Translations under genes and position numbers: made by a program | Notes under the pieces: model-generated | What the model saw: only the letters and a program-made list of their open reading frames with translations | Database searches by the model: none | Told to the model about the DNA's origin: nothing | Assembly: GCF_004297125.1 (NCBI RefSeq) | Contig: NZ_SCVD01000033.1 | Location: 1-64,000, forward strand | Length of the DNA: 64,000 nucleotides | Direction of reading: 5' to 3' | DNA from: Phenylobacterium sp. | GTDB taxonomy: Bacteria; Pseudomonadota; Alphaproteobacteria; Caulobacterales; Caulobacteraceae | Shown here: one piece after another, positions 7,491 to 18,709 of the stretch | Position numbering within the stretch: position 1 is the first letter of the stretch | Layout: every line of letters starts with the position of its first letter

Positions 7491-8303
7491 CTAGTGAGAG
7501 AGAAACAGGCTCGGGCTGTCCGAGTTCAACAGCGTCCGGGTGGTGCCGCCGAAGATGAACTCCTGCAGCCGCGGGTGACCGAACGCGCCGGCCACCAGAA
7601 TATCGGCCCCGGCCGAGGCCGCGGCATGCAGGATCGCTGGCGCGGCGTCGCCGCTGTCGGTGAGCAGCTGCACCTCCGAAGCCACGCCGCGCGCTGCGTA
7701 ATAGCTCTGCAGCCGGGCGGGGTCGAAGGTGCGGGAGCTGGCCTTGGGGGCGGCGATGATCACCACCTTCGACGCCTTCTCCAGCAGTGGCGTGGCGAGG
7801 CGCGCGGCGCGCGAGGCCTCCTTGCCGCCGTCCCAGGCCACGGCGACCACGCCCCCGACCTTCAGGCCTTCGCGAGCGATCAGCACCGGGCGCTGTTCGT
7901 CGGCCACCATCTGCTGGAAAGCCTCGGCCAGGGGTCCCCGCCCCCGCGCGGGATCGCTGGTGAACACCACCACGTCCGATAGGCGGCTCTCGGCCGACAG
8001 CCCCGCCCAGACCGGCGTCTGCAGGGCCACGAACTGACTCTTGGCGTATTTGGCGCCGGCCGCGGCCTTGCGGGCGTTGGCCTCGCCGGCCGCGGTGGCC
8101 TCCTTCAGGGACTCGAGCGCGGTCGTCTGGACCCCGCCCAGGAAGCCTTCGCCCATCCAGGGCATGACGTCGGCCACGTCGGCCGGGGTGTAGACGCAGG
8201 CGAGCTCCGCCCCGAACGGCTCGGCGAGCATCGCCGCGGCGGCGACGGTGGCGGCGTCGCCCTGGCCGCCCGACAGCGGCGCCATGATGCGGGCCCAGCT
8301 CAT
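7491..8303 (-). CDS. Universal stress protein, tandem-domain
   Basis: A 270-residue cytoplasmic protein of the universal stress family. The C-terminal UspA domain runs from GGVVAVAWDGGKEASRA to the end, where GAFGHPRLQEFIFGGTTR is a close variant of the nucleotide-binding G-x2-G-x9-G motif. The N-terminal half is a divergent second copy (SWARIMAPLSGG). The start is placed at the internal ATG at 8303, preceded by AGAGGA, rather than the upstream ATG at 8330. A FixK/FNR-like site lies 57 bases upstream, which would suit a stress protein induced when oxygen is low. Confidence 0.88.
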   Translation of the reverse strand: MSWARIMAPLSGGQGDAATVAAAAMLAEPFGAELACVYTPADVADVMPWMGEGFLGGVQTTALESLKEATAAGEANARKAAAGAKYAKSQFVALQTPVWAGLSAESRLSDVVVFTSDPARGRGPLAEAFQQMVADEQRPVLIAREGLKVGGVVAVAWDGGKEASRAARLATPLLEKASKVVIIAAPKASSRTFDPARLQSYYAARGVASEVQLLTDSGDAAPAILHAAASAGADILVAGAFGHPRLQEFIFGGTTRTLLNSDSPSLFLSH

Positions 8304-8353
8304 GTATGCATCCTCTTCACGCCCCACCATCTTCTATCCTGAACCGCGCCGGA

Positions 8354-8367
8354 TTGATCTTTGTCAG
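8354..8367. promoter_or_regulatory. Possible FixK/FNR-type site upstream of the stress protein
   Basis: TTGA-TCTTTG-TCAG matches the TTGA-N6-TCAA half-site pattern of FNR/FixK regulators at 7 of 8 positions. It lies between the leftward universal stress gene (start 8303) and the rightward HD gene (start 8412). The centre is 57 bases before the stress gene, compatible with activation near -41.5. I could not point to a convincing -10 element. Confidence 0.4.
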
Positions 8368-8411
8368 TCCCTGGGCCAGTTCACGACCTCGACAGTGGAA
8401 GGAATGCACGG

Positions 8412-9056
8412 GTGAGGAAAGGGCTGCGTCGCACGAATGAGGCGCCCCGGGCCTGGCAGCGTATGCTTTCGGGCCGCCGGTTGGACCTGCTCGACCCCTC
8501 GCCCATGGACATCGAGATCGAGGATATCGCCCACGGCCTGGCCCGTGTGGCCCGCTGGAACGGCCAGACGGTGGGCCAGCACGCCTTCTCGGTCGCCCAG
8601 CATTCGGTGGTGGTCGAGGAGATCGTGGCCCACATCCAGCCCGACGTCGAACCCCGCTGGCGGCTGGCCGCCCTGCTGCACGACGCCTCGGAATATGTGA
8701 TCGGCGACATGATCAGCCCGTTCAAGGCCGCGCTGGGCGTCGACTACAAGGTCTTCGAGGAGCGGCTGGAGAACGCCATCCACGTGCGCTTCGGCATCCC
8801 GGCCAAGACGCCGACGGCGATCAAGAAATTGATCAAGCAGGCCGACCGGGCCTGCGCCTTCTTCGAGGCGACCCAGCTCGCGGGGTTCGGCCACGCCGAG
8901 GCGCTGGAGATCTTCGGCGCCCCGCCAACGGGCTACAGCCTGAAGATCGAGCCACAGGCGCCCTTCGACGCCCAGGCTCACTATGTGCGCCGCTTCGAGG
9001 TGCTGTCCGAGGCCGCGGGCTACACGCCCCACGCCCAGGCGTTCGACACCGAATGA
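8412..9056 (+). CDS. HD-domain phosphohydrolase, YfbR-like
   Basis: A 214-residue metal-dependent HD hydrolase. The metal ligands are visible in FSVAQHSVVV, in ALLHDASEYVIGDM and in the later KQADRACAFFEA. These resemble the 5'-deoxynucleotidase YfbR and relatives that dephosphorylate nucleoside monophosphates. The start is placed at GTG 8412, which follows GGAAGGAA; the open frame reaches a TTG at 8361 that lacks such a site. Its last four bases overlap the start of the NUDIX-type regulator gene (ATGA), so the pair is co-translated. The precise substrate is unknown. Confidence 0.85.
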   Translation: MRKGLRRTNEAPRAWQRMLSGRRLDLLDPSPMDIEIEDIAHGLARVARWNGQTVGQHAFSVAQHSVVVEEIVAHIQPDVEPRWRLAALLHDASEYVIGDMISPFKAALGVDYKVFEERLENAIHVRFGIPAKTPTAIKKLIKQADRACAFFEATQLAGFGHAEALEIFGAPPTGYSLKIEPQAPFDAQAHYVRRFEVLSEAAGYTPHAQAFDTE

Positions 9057-10018
9057 GCAGCTCCCTCGTCATCGGGCTGTCGGCGGTGGTGGTCGCCATC
9101 AAGGACGGCGAGGCCGTGGCCCTTATCGTTCGCCAGAAGGGCCAGGCGGGCGACCTGACCAGCCTGCCCTTCGGCCCGTTCGACCCCGACGGCCACCGCA
9201 CGTTCGAACTGGCGCTCCGGGCGTTCGTGACCGAGCAGACCCGTTTCGACCTGGGCTATGTGGAACAACTCTACACCTTCGGCGACAAGGGCCGCGACGC
9301 GCCCCTCGCCGACCTGGGCGGCGGCGGCGACGCGGCAGCGCGGGTGATCTCCGTAGGCTACCTGGCCCTGGCGCCCGCGGCGGTCGACACCCACTTCGCG
9401 GGCAGCGAATGGCGGCCCTGGTCGCAGATCTTTCCCTGGGAGGACTGGCGCGCCGGGCGCCCGCGCGCCTTCGACGCCATCGAGACGGCGCTACGCACCT
9501 GGGCCGGCAACGACGCCCAGAAGCTCGCCCGCGCCCGCCTGCTGTTCGCCCTGGATGGCGCGCCGTGGAACGAGGAACGGGTGCTGGAGCGCTACGAGCT
9601 GCTCTACGAGGCCGGCCTGGTCCAGGAGGCGGCCCGCGACCGCGACGAGGCCGCCCCTGCCCGCCCCGACGCCCTGGTGGCGGCGCTGGGCGAGGCGATG
9701 ATCTCCGACCACCGGCGGATCCTGGCCACGGCGCTCGGCCGCCTGCGCGGCAAGCTTAAGTACCGCCCGGTGGTGTTCGAGCTGATGCCGGACGCCTTCA
9801 CCCTCTCGGCCCTGCAGCGCACCGTGGAGGCCATCGCCGGCGTCCCCCTGCACAAGCAGAATTTTCGACGCGCCCTCGAACGGGCCGAACTGGTGGAGGG
9901 CCTGGGCCGCCTCGACGCCGACACCGGCGGCCGCCCCGCCGAGCTGTTCCGCTTCCGCCGCGAGATCCTGGGGGCACGGCCGGTGAGCGGGCTGTCGCTG
10001 CCGCTACTGCGGGACTAG
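9053..10018 (+). CDS. NUDIX-domain NAD regulator, NrtR-like
   Basis: A 321-residue protein with an N-terminal NUDIX-fold region (about 5-140: VIGLSAVVVAIKDG, ALIVRQKGQ, LYTFGDKGRDAP) and a C-terminal winged-helix region (about 215-320: ILATALGRLRGKLKYRPVVFELMP, FTLSALQRTVEAIAG, KQNFRRALE). This arrangement is that of NrtR-type repressors, which sense NAD-related metabolites. The NUDIX box itself is not conserved, so it is probably a sensor, not a hydrolase. It overlaps the HD hydrolase gene by 4 bp and meets the convergent desaturase-like gene at its stop. Confidence 0.85.
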   Translation: MSSSLVIGLSAVVVAIKDGEAVALIVRQKGQAGDLTSLPFGPFDPDGHRTFELALRAFVTEQTRFDLGYVEQLYTFGDKGRDAPLADLGGGGDAAARVISVGYLALAPAAVDTHFAGSEWRPWSQIFPWEDWRAGRPRAFDAIETALRTWAGNDAQKLARARLLFALDGAPWNEERVLERYELLYEAGLVQEAARDRDEAAPARPDALVAALGEAMISDHRRILATALGRLRGKLKYRPVVFELMPDAFTLSALQRTVEAIAGVPLHKQNFRRALERAELVEGLGRLDADTGGRPAELFRFRREILGARPVSGLSLPLLRD

Positions 10019-10938
10019 GCCGCCTCGCGCGCGTCCTCCGCCGCCGCCTTCGCGGGCTCCGCCCCGACTCGCGCCTTGATCATCGTGCTCGTCTCGCGGC
10101 TGCCGTCGTGGCTCCAGCCCGGCGGGCCGAAGATGTAGCCCAGCGCGTGGCGCGGGTTCCGGACCACGTCCTGGACGATCCCGATCCATTCGTGGAAGAC
10201 CACCCGCAGGATGTTGAAGGTGGCTACGTTCTTGACCAGGCCGTAGCGGCAGGGCTCGGCGTCCAGTTCGGGCTGGAAAGTGCCGAACATCCTGTCCCAC
10301 ACGATCAGGATCCCGGCGTAGTTGCGGTCCAGGTAGATGGCGTTGCGGGCGTGGTGGACCCGATGGTGCGACGGCGTGTTGAACACCGCCTCGAACCAGC
10401 GTGGCGTCTTTTTGATCGCCTCGGTGTGGATCCAGTACTGGTAGACCAGGCTGACCCCCTTCTGGATGGCGATCATCGCCGGGGGGAAGCCCAGGAAGGC
10501 CAGGGGCAGCCACAGCGCCCAGGTCCCGGCCACTCCGCCCGTCCAGGTCTGCCGGAGCGCAGTGGACAGGTTGTAGTGTTGGGACGAGTGGTGGTTGACG
10601 TGCGCCGCCCACCAGAACCGCCGCTCGTGGCTGACGCGATGGAACACGTAGTAGGTCAGGTCCTCCAGCAGAAAGATCGCCACCCAGGCCCAGATCGCCG
10701 TCATCGGGATCGTGAACAGCCGGTGCTCGTAGACCCACAGGGTCGCGGCGAAGACGGCGCCCGCGGTCAGCAGCCCCGCGACGCTGGAGATCAGGCCCAT
10801 GCCCAGCGACACCGCGGTGTCCTTCGTCTCGTAGCGCGCGTCGGCCTTGCCCATCCGGGCCAGAACGATCTCGAGGATGACCGAGAGGATGAAGAACGGC
10901 GTCGCAAGCGTGACCGGATCGATCGCCGCCTTCATCAT
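10015..10938 (-). CDS. Sterol desaturase/fatty acid hydroxylase family membrane protein
   Basis: A 307-residue integral membrane protein with about four hydrophobic segments and the histidine clusters of the di-iron hydroxylase superfamily: FHRVSHERRFWWAAHVNHHSS and later WIHTEAI and SHHRVHHARN. Such enzymes hydroxylate or desaturate lipids; the substrate is unknown. The start is set at ATG 10938 because it overlaps the stop of the preceding gene (ATGA), giving translational coupling. The open frame extends further upstream but only in antisense to that gene. The last residues are alanine-rich. Confidence 0.88.
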   Translation of the reverse strand: MMKAAIDPVTLATPFFILSVILEIVLARMGKADARYETKDTAVSLGMGLISSVAGLLTAGAVFAATLWVYEHRLFTIPMTAIWAWVAIFLLEDLTYYVFHRVSHERRFWWAAHVNHHSSQHYNLSTALRQTWTGGVAGTWALWLPLAFLGFPPAMIAIQKGVSLVYQYWIHTEAIKKTPRWFEAVFNTPSHHRVHHARNAIYLDRNYAGILIVWDRMFGTFQPELDAEPCRYGLVKNVATFNILRVVFHEWIGIVQDVVRNPRHALGYIFGPPGWSHDGSRETSTMIKARVGAEPAKAAAEDAREAA

Positions 10939-11336
10939 GCAGCAAGGTCCTTGGTCAGGTTCTTGGGCGGCCAGGACGGCAGCGACAGGGTCGCGCGCGG
11001 CGCGGCGATGTCGGCCAGGTCGACGCACAGCTTGCCGTTCTTGAAGCTGGCCGAGATCGCCTGGGCCCACGGGATCTGGCGGGCCGCGAATCCGTCGCCC
11101 ACCTGGCAGATCACCAGCGCCAGGCCACCGGACTTGGCCAGGGCTCCGGCTCCGTCCGAGGCCACCCAGACGGCGTCCAGCTTACGGCCGGGGAACTCGT
11201 ATTCGAAGAGCCCGCGCGCCTTGTAGTCGTCCAGCGGGCCCGCGGGCTTGGCGATCTTCGCCCAGGCGGCGATGGCGACCAGCACGCCGACCGCCGCCGC
11301 CGAAAGGGCAAGTTGAACGAAGAAGGCCTCGTTCAT
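10935..11336 (-). CDS. Small membrane-anchored protein of unknown function
   Basis: A 133-residue protein with one N-terminal transmembrane helix (FFVQLALSAAAVGVLVAIAA) and a soluble domain that contains LFEYEFPGRKLDAVWVASDG. The ATG at 11336 is preferred over that at 11351 because GGGAG lies 8 bases before it. It is the first gene of a two-gene operon with the sterol desaturase-like gene, sharing ATGA. I do not recognise the domain. A role with the membrane di-iron enzyme is a guess from the overlap. Confidence 0.72.
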   Translation of the reverse strand: MNEAFFVQLALSAAAVGVLVAIAAWAKIAKPAGPLDDYKARGLFEYEFPGRKLDAVWVASDGAGALAKSGGLALVICQVGDGFAARQIPWAQAISASFKNGKLCVDLADIAAPRATLSLPSWPPKNLTKDLAA

Positions 11337-11399
11337 CGCGGTGGCTCCCATGCTGTCCAGACGCGGAGCGTGGGCGCGCGCCGACAGCCGGTCAAGGAA

Positions 11400-11427
11400 A
11401 AGGCCGCTCCTGCGACAGAGCGGCCTT
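11400..11427 (-). terminator. Terminator after the outer-membrane barrel gene
   Basis: A 9 bp stem (AAGGCCGCT / AGCGGCCTT) with a 10-base loop lies downstream of the barrel gene that ends at 11490. On the minus strand it continues into TTTTCC. This fits an intrinsic terminator for that leftward gene. Confidence 0.7.
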
Positions 11428-11489
11428 CCTTCAGGCGCAGGCGTCCCTGGGAGGGACTGGGAACGCGCCGGCGCCCGAAGCCCTTCCCG

Positions 11490-12047
11490 CTAGAATTTGC
11501 GGACGTAGGAGGCGCCGAACACGTTGGCGTGGGCGCTGCTGTTGGTGAATTCCTGGCGCGTGTAGTCGACGCGGATGCCGTTCAGCCCATCGAAGGAGTG
11601 CTGGGCGCCGACGCCGAAGTTCCAGGACTCACCGTCGTCGGCCGCCGAGACCCCCAGCGCCTTGCCGCTGATCTTGGTGGTGCCGTAGCCGACGCGGGCG
11701 AACAGGTCGGTGTTGGGGCTGATCGGCAGGAAACCGACGCCGTAGGCGGCGAACTGGTGCTCGAGCTTGGTCTTCACATCCAGGCCCGGCGTGCCGCCGA
11801 CGTCGTGGAACGTGTAGCCTTGCAGGCCGGTGGCCGCCTCGCCCTCCACGCCGAGATAGGGCGTGAAGCGGTAGCCCAGGCGGGCGCCGGCGATCTCGTA
11901 GTTCGGCGTGCCCGCGTCGGCGTGGGCCAGGCCCAGGTTCACATAGGCGCCGACGTTGCTGGCGGCGGCGTCCTGGGCCTGGGCGGCGGCGGGGACGACG
12001 GTGGCGATCGCGGCCAGCGAGGCCGCGGCGATGAGAGCGTTTTTCAT
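11490..12047 (-). CDS. Outer-membrane beta-barrel protein
   Basis: A 185-residue secreted protein. A signal peptide (MKNALIAAASLAAIATVVPAAAQA, cleavage near residue 24) is followed by alternating strands such as VGAYVNLGLAHADAG, AGARLGYRFTPYLGVEG and LFARVGYGTTKISG, ending NVFGASYVRKF with a terminal phenylalanine, the outer-membrane insertion signal. It resembles the small eight-stranded OmpA/OmpW-like opacity-type barrels. No plug or peptidoglycan-binding domain is present. A specific function cannot be read from sequence. Confidence 0.88.
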   Translation of the reverse strand: MKNALIAAASLAAIATVVPAAAQAQDAAASNVGAYVNLGLAHADAGTPNYEIAGARLGYRFTPYLGVEGEAATGLQGYTFHDVGGTPGLDVKTKLEHQFAAYGVGFLPISPNTDLFARVGYGTTKISGKALGVSAADDGESWNFGVGAQHSFDGLNGIRVDYTRQEFTNSSAHANVFGASYVRKF

Positions 12048-12242
12048 TTTTGGGGAGGAACTCCGTACTCGTACTGAACAGCCCGCCCAGTCCGTCTACC
12101 GATCGACGCCAAACGCGGCCCGCCGCAGACGGTTCTTTGTCGAAGGTTTGTTCAGTGCATGTCTGTGTCCTTCCGGCCACATCGCCCGTGACGCCGCCGA
12201 TGGGCGTGCTAATCAGGCGGCAAAGTTCGGGAAGGAACACGA

Positions 12243-13358
12243 ATGACCGACGCGGTGATCGCCGCCACTGGGCTCTACACGCCGCCCAACAGCCTCTCGA
12301 ACGCCGAGCTCGTCGAGACCTTCAACGCCTACGTCGAGCGCTTCAACGCGGCCAACGCCGCGGCGATCGAGGCGGGCGATGTCCAGGCCCTGACCCCCTC
12401 CTCCGCCGAGTTCATCGAGAAGGCCTCGGGCATCAAGGCCCGCTTCGTCGTGGACAAGACCGGCCTGGTCGATCCCGACCGGATGGTCCCCAATATCCCC
12501 GAACGCCCGAACGACCAGATCTCGATCCTGGCCGAGATCGCCGTGGAAGCCGCCAGAGAGGCGATCGCCCGCTGGGGCAAGGACGTCAGCCGGATCGACG
12601 CGGTGATCTGCGCCGCCTCGAACATGCAGCGCGCCTATCCCGCCATGGCGATCGAGGTGCAGCAGGCCCTGGGTATCGAAGGGTTCGCCTTCGACATGAA
12701 CGTCGCCTGCTCGTCCGCCACGTTCGGCATCAAGACCGCCTCCGATTTCGTGACCTCCGGCTCGGCGCGGGCGGTGCTGATGGTCAATCCTGAGATCTGC
12801 TCGGGCCACCTGAACTTCCGCGACCGCGACAGCCATTTCATCTTCGGCGACGTGGCCACCGCGGTGATCGTCGAGCGGGCGGAAGATGCGACCGGCGGCT
12901 GGGACATCCTGGGCACGCGGCTGAAGACCCAGTTCTCGAACAACATCCGCAACAACTTCGGCTTCCTGAACCGGGCCGCTCCGGAGGGCGTCGGCGCCCC
13001 GGATAAGCTGTTCGTCCAGGAGGGCCGCAAGGTCTTCCGCGAGGTGGTGCCGATGGTCTCGGAGATGATCATCGACCACGCGGGCGAGTTGGGCATCGAT
13101 CCGCACGGCCTCAAGCGGATGTGGCTCCACCAGGCCAACATCAACATGAACGAAATGATCGGGAAGCGCGTCCTGGGCCGCGAGCCCAGCACGGCCGAGA
13201 ACGTCATCATCCTGGACGAGTACGCCAACACCTCCTCGGCCGGATCGATCATCGCCTTCCACAAGGCCAACGACGACTTCTCGGCGGGCGAGACCGGCCT
13301 GATCTGCTCCTTCGGCGCGGGGTATTCGGCCGGGACGGTGTTCGTCAGGAAGCGGTGA
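12243..13358 (+). CDS. Beta-ketoacyl-ACP synthase III family protein (FabH-like)
   Basis: A 371-residue thiolase-fold condensing enzyme. The catalytic triad is visible: Cys156 in NVACSSATFG, His296 in WLHQANINMNEMI and Asn329 in YANTSSAGS. It is longer than housekeeping FabH (about 320) because of an N-terminal insertion around residues 30-55, as seen in the FabH-like proteins that start secondary or specialised fatty acid chains. It would condense an acyl-CoA with malonyl-ACP. AAGGAA precedes the ATG. The following gene is a separate exported amidohydrolase, so no pathway partner is evident here. Confidence 0.88.
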   Translation: MTDAVIAATGLYTPPNSLSNAELVETFNAYVERFNAANAAAIEAGDVQALTPSSAEFIEKASGIKARFVVDKTGLVDPDRMVPNIPERPNDQISILAEIAVEAAREAIARWGKDVSRIDAVICAASNMQRAYPAMAIEVQQALGIEGFAFDMNVACSSATFGIKTASDFVTSGSARAVLMVNPEICSGHLNFRDRDSHFIFGDVATAVIVERAEDATGGWDILGTRLKTQFSNNIRNNFGFLNRAAPEGVGAPDKLFVQEGRKVFREVVPMVSEMIIDHAGELGIDPHGLKRMWLHQANINMNEMIGKRVLGREPSTAENVIILDEYANTSSAGSIIAFHKANDDFSAGETGLICSFGAGYSAGTVFVRKR

Positions 13359-13388
13359 GGCTAGGCTCTCTTCGCCAAGGGAGTCTCC

Positions 13389-15110
13389 ATGAACAACAAG
13401 CTGCTCGCCGCCACCGCCGTGGCGCTTTGCCTGACCGCCTCGCAGGCGGGCTCTGCGCCGACCTACGACCTCATGGTCCGCGGCGGCGAGATCTACGACG
13501 GGTCGGGCGGCGCGCCGGTCAAGGGCGACGTGGCGATCAACGGGGACCGGATCGTCTGCGTCGGAGCCTGCCCCGGCACGGCGGCGAAGACCGTGGACGC
13601 CCATGGCAAGGCCGTCGCGCCGGGCTTCATCAACATGCTGTCCTGGTCCAACGACAGCTTGATGCAGGACGGCCGCGGCCAGTCCGAACTGCGCCAGGGC
13701 GTTACGCTCGAAGTCATGGGCGAGGGTACGTCCATGGGCCCGCTGACGCCCGAGATGAAGCGGCTGGAGGCCCAGCGCCAGGGCGATATCAAGTACCCGA
13801 TCACCTGGACCACCCTCGACGAGTACCTGCGCGTGCTCGAGAAGAAGGGGGTCTCGGTGAACGTGGCGTCCTTCGTCGGCGCGGCGACAGTGCGTGTGAA
13901 CGTGCTGGGCGAGAGCGACGTCGATCCGACACCCGCCCAGCTCGCCCAGATGCGCGGGCTGGTGGTCAAGGCCATGGAGGACGGCGCCCTGGGCGTGGGC
14001 TCCTCGCTGATCTACGCGCCCGGAACCTTCGCCGAGACCGATGAGCTGGTCGCCCTGGTCACCGAAGCCGGCCGCTGTGGCGGCATGTACATCAGCCACA
14101 TGCGTTCGGAAGGCGCGCGGCTGTTGGAGGCCACCGATGAGGTGATCGACATCTCGCGGCGCTCAGGCGCTCCGGCCGAAATCTACCACCTCAAGGCCGC
14201 CGGCCGCGACAACTGGGGCAAGATGGATGCGGCGATCGGCCGGATCGAGGCCGCCCGCGCGTCCGGCCTGCGGATCACCGCCGACATGTACACCTACCCG
14301 GCCAGCTCCACCGGCCTGGACGCCGCCATGCCCACCTGGGTCCAGGCCGGCGGCGTGGAGGCCTGGATCGGCCGCCTCAAGGACCCCGCCACCCGCGCCC
14401 GGGTGATCGAGGAGATGCGGTCCGGCTCGCCGACGTTCGAAAACCTACAGCGCGGCGCGGGCGCGGACGGCACCTTGCTGGTGGGCTTCAAGAACCCGAA
14501 GCTGAAGCCGCTCACGGGCAAGACCCTGGCCCAGGTGGCCAAGGACCGTGGGGTCAGCCCGGAGGACGCCGCCATCGATCTGGTGATCGAGGACGGCTCC
14601 AGGGTGCAGGTGGTCTACTTCTCGATGTCCGAGGCGAACGTGGCGCGCCAGGTCACCCTGCCCTACATGAGCTTCGGCTCGGACGCGGAGGCCCAGGCGC
14701 CCGAGGACCCTTTCACCCTCTCGTCGACCCACCCGCGGGCCTACGGCAACTTCGCCCGGCTGCTGGCGAAGTACGTGCGCGACGAGAAGCGCCTGAGCCT
14801 CGGCGAGGCGGTGCGCAAGCTGTCGGCCCTGCCCGCCCACAACCTCGGCCTCCATGAGCGCGGCGAGCTGAAGGTTGGGAACTACGCCGACGTGGTGGTC
14901 TTCGATCCCGCGAAGATCCAGGACCACGCCACCTTCGAGAAGCCGCACCAGTTCTCGACGGGCGTCAGCGAAGTGGTGGTCAACGGTCAGCTCGCGCTCG
15001 CGAACGGCGAGCCCACGGCCGCGCGTCCCGGAAAGGTCGTGCGCGGCCGCGGCTGGACCGGCTGGAAGGACGGCGGCTGCAAGCCCAGCGCCAGGGACTG
15101 GCGCTGGTGA
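13389..15110 (+). CDS. Exported amidohydrolase, N-acyl-D-amino-acid deacylase-like
   Basis: A 573-residue protein with a signal peptide (about 1-22) and the amidohydrolase fold of D-aminoacylases: YDLMVRGGEIYDGSGGAP at the start, MYISHMRSEG and AEIYHLKAAG with metal-ligand histidines, and a C-terminal composite beta domain (ELKVGNYADVVVFDPAKI). The usual metal-binding HxH after the first barrel strand is replaced: the position reads PGFINMLSWSND. The normal cysteine region reads EVMGEGTSMG. So the second metal site is probably absent. It is probably periplasmic and may cleave N-acyl amino acids or D-amino-acid peptides. Confidence 0.83.
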   Translation: MNNKLLAATAVALCLTASQAGSAPTYDLMVRGGEIYDGSGGAPVKGDVAINGDRIVCVGACPGTAAKTVDAHGKAVAPGFINMLSWSNDSLMQDGRGQSELRQGVTLEVMGEGTSMGPLTPEMKRLEAQRQGDIKYPITWTTLDEYLRVLEKKGVSVNVASFVGAATVRVNVLGESDVDPTPAQLAQMRGLVVKAMEDGALGVGSSLIYAPGTFAETDELVALVTEAGRCGGMYISHMRSEGARLLEATDEVIDISRRSGAPAEIYHLKAAGRDNWGKMDAAIGRIEAARASGLRITADMYTYPASSTGLDAAMPTWVQAGGVEAWIGRLKDPATRARVIEEMRSGSPTFENLQRGAGADGTLLVGFKNPKLKPLTGKTLAQVAKDRGVSPEDAAIDLVIEDGSRVQVVYFSMSEANVARQVTLPYMSFGSDAEAQAPEDPFTLSSTHPRAYGNFARLLAKYVRDEKRLSLGEAVRKLSALPAHNLGLHERGELKVGNYADVVVFDPAKIQDHATFEKPHQFSTGVSEVVVNGQLALANGEPTAARPGKVVRGRGWTGWKDGGCKPSARDWRW

Positions 15111-15210
15111 CCACAATGCAGCATCGCGCGGCTTGACCATCTTCCACTGAGAGTTGAGCCTTCGCGGACGCCCCGCCGCTGAGCGATGCGGCGTCGCCAG
15201 GGAGTCGCCA

Positions 15211-15998
15211 ATGCCTGCCATCCCAAGCTTCAAGGGCGAGGCCAAGCCCTTCAGCGAGGGCGCCGTCGCCGCGGCGGCCGCCAAGCTGGCCTGCGAGGTC
15301 GCCGCAGTGCGCGCCGTGATGCAGGTGGAGAGCCGCGGCGGATTCCTGCCGGACGGGCGTCCGCGCATCCTCTTCGAGCGGCACTATTTCTCGCGGCTCG
15401 TGAACGGCGCCTACGATCACGAGCATCCGGACATCTGCTCGACCCGATCCGGCGGCTATGTCGGCGGAGCCGCAGAATACGACCGCCTGGTCCGCGCCGC
15501 CAGGCTGGACCTGCGAGCCGCGATCCGCTCGGCGAGCTGGGGCGCGTTCCAAGTGATGGGCGACCACTACAAGCGGCTCGGCTACGCAACGCCGGAAGCC
15601 TTCGTACAGGGGATGTGCGAGTCCGAGGACCGGCACCTAGAGGCCTTCGTGGCCTTCGTGAAGTTCAACAGGCTGGACGACGAGCTACGCCGACACGACT
15701 GGGCCGGCTTCGCCCGCGGATACAACGGGGCGGGCTACAAGGCGAACCGCTACGACGAGAAGTTGGCGGCGGCCTACCACATGTTCAATCTCGGCGAAGC
15801 GAGGGCCGACGGCGGACGCCCGAACCTGCGCATGGGCGACGACGGGCCCGATGTCGTGACCCTTCAGCGTGCCCTCGGCCTGAATCCCGACGGCGACTTC
15901 GGTCCGGCGACGAAAGCCTCCGTGATCAAGTTCCAGAAGTCCAAGGGACTGGTGGCCGACGGCTTCGTCGGCCCCCTGACCTGGCGGACCCTCGGGCT

Positions 15999-16002
<4 letters not shown>
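15211..16002 (+). CDS. N-acetylmuramidase (DUF3380) with peptidoglycan-binding domain
   Basis: A 263-residue endolysin-like protein. The first 190 residues match the N-acetylmuramidase domain: VMQVESRGGFLPDGRPRILF with the likely catalytic glutamate, ERHYFSRL and SWGAFQVMG. The last 65 form a PG_binding_1 domain (GDDGPDVVTLQRALGLNPDG, FGPATKASVIKFQK). It cuts the glycan strands of the cell wall. ATG 15211 is preceded by GGGAG. There is no signal peptide, as in phage lysins needing a holin, yet no other phage gene is nearby. It converges on ppdK (stops overlap by 4 bp). Confidence 0.88.
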
Positions 16003-18692
<2,690 letters not shown>

Positions 18693-18709
18693 CTTCAATC
18701 CCCTAAGAG

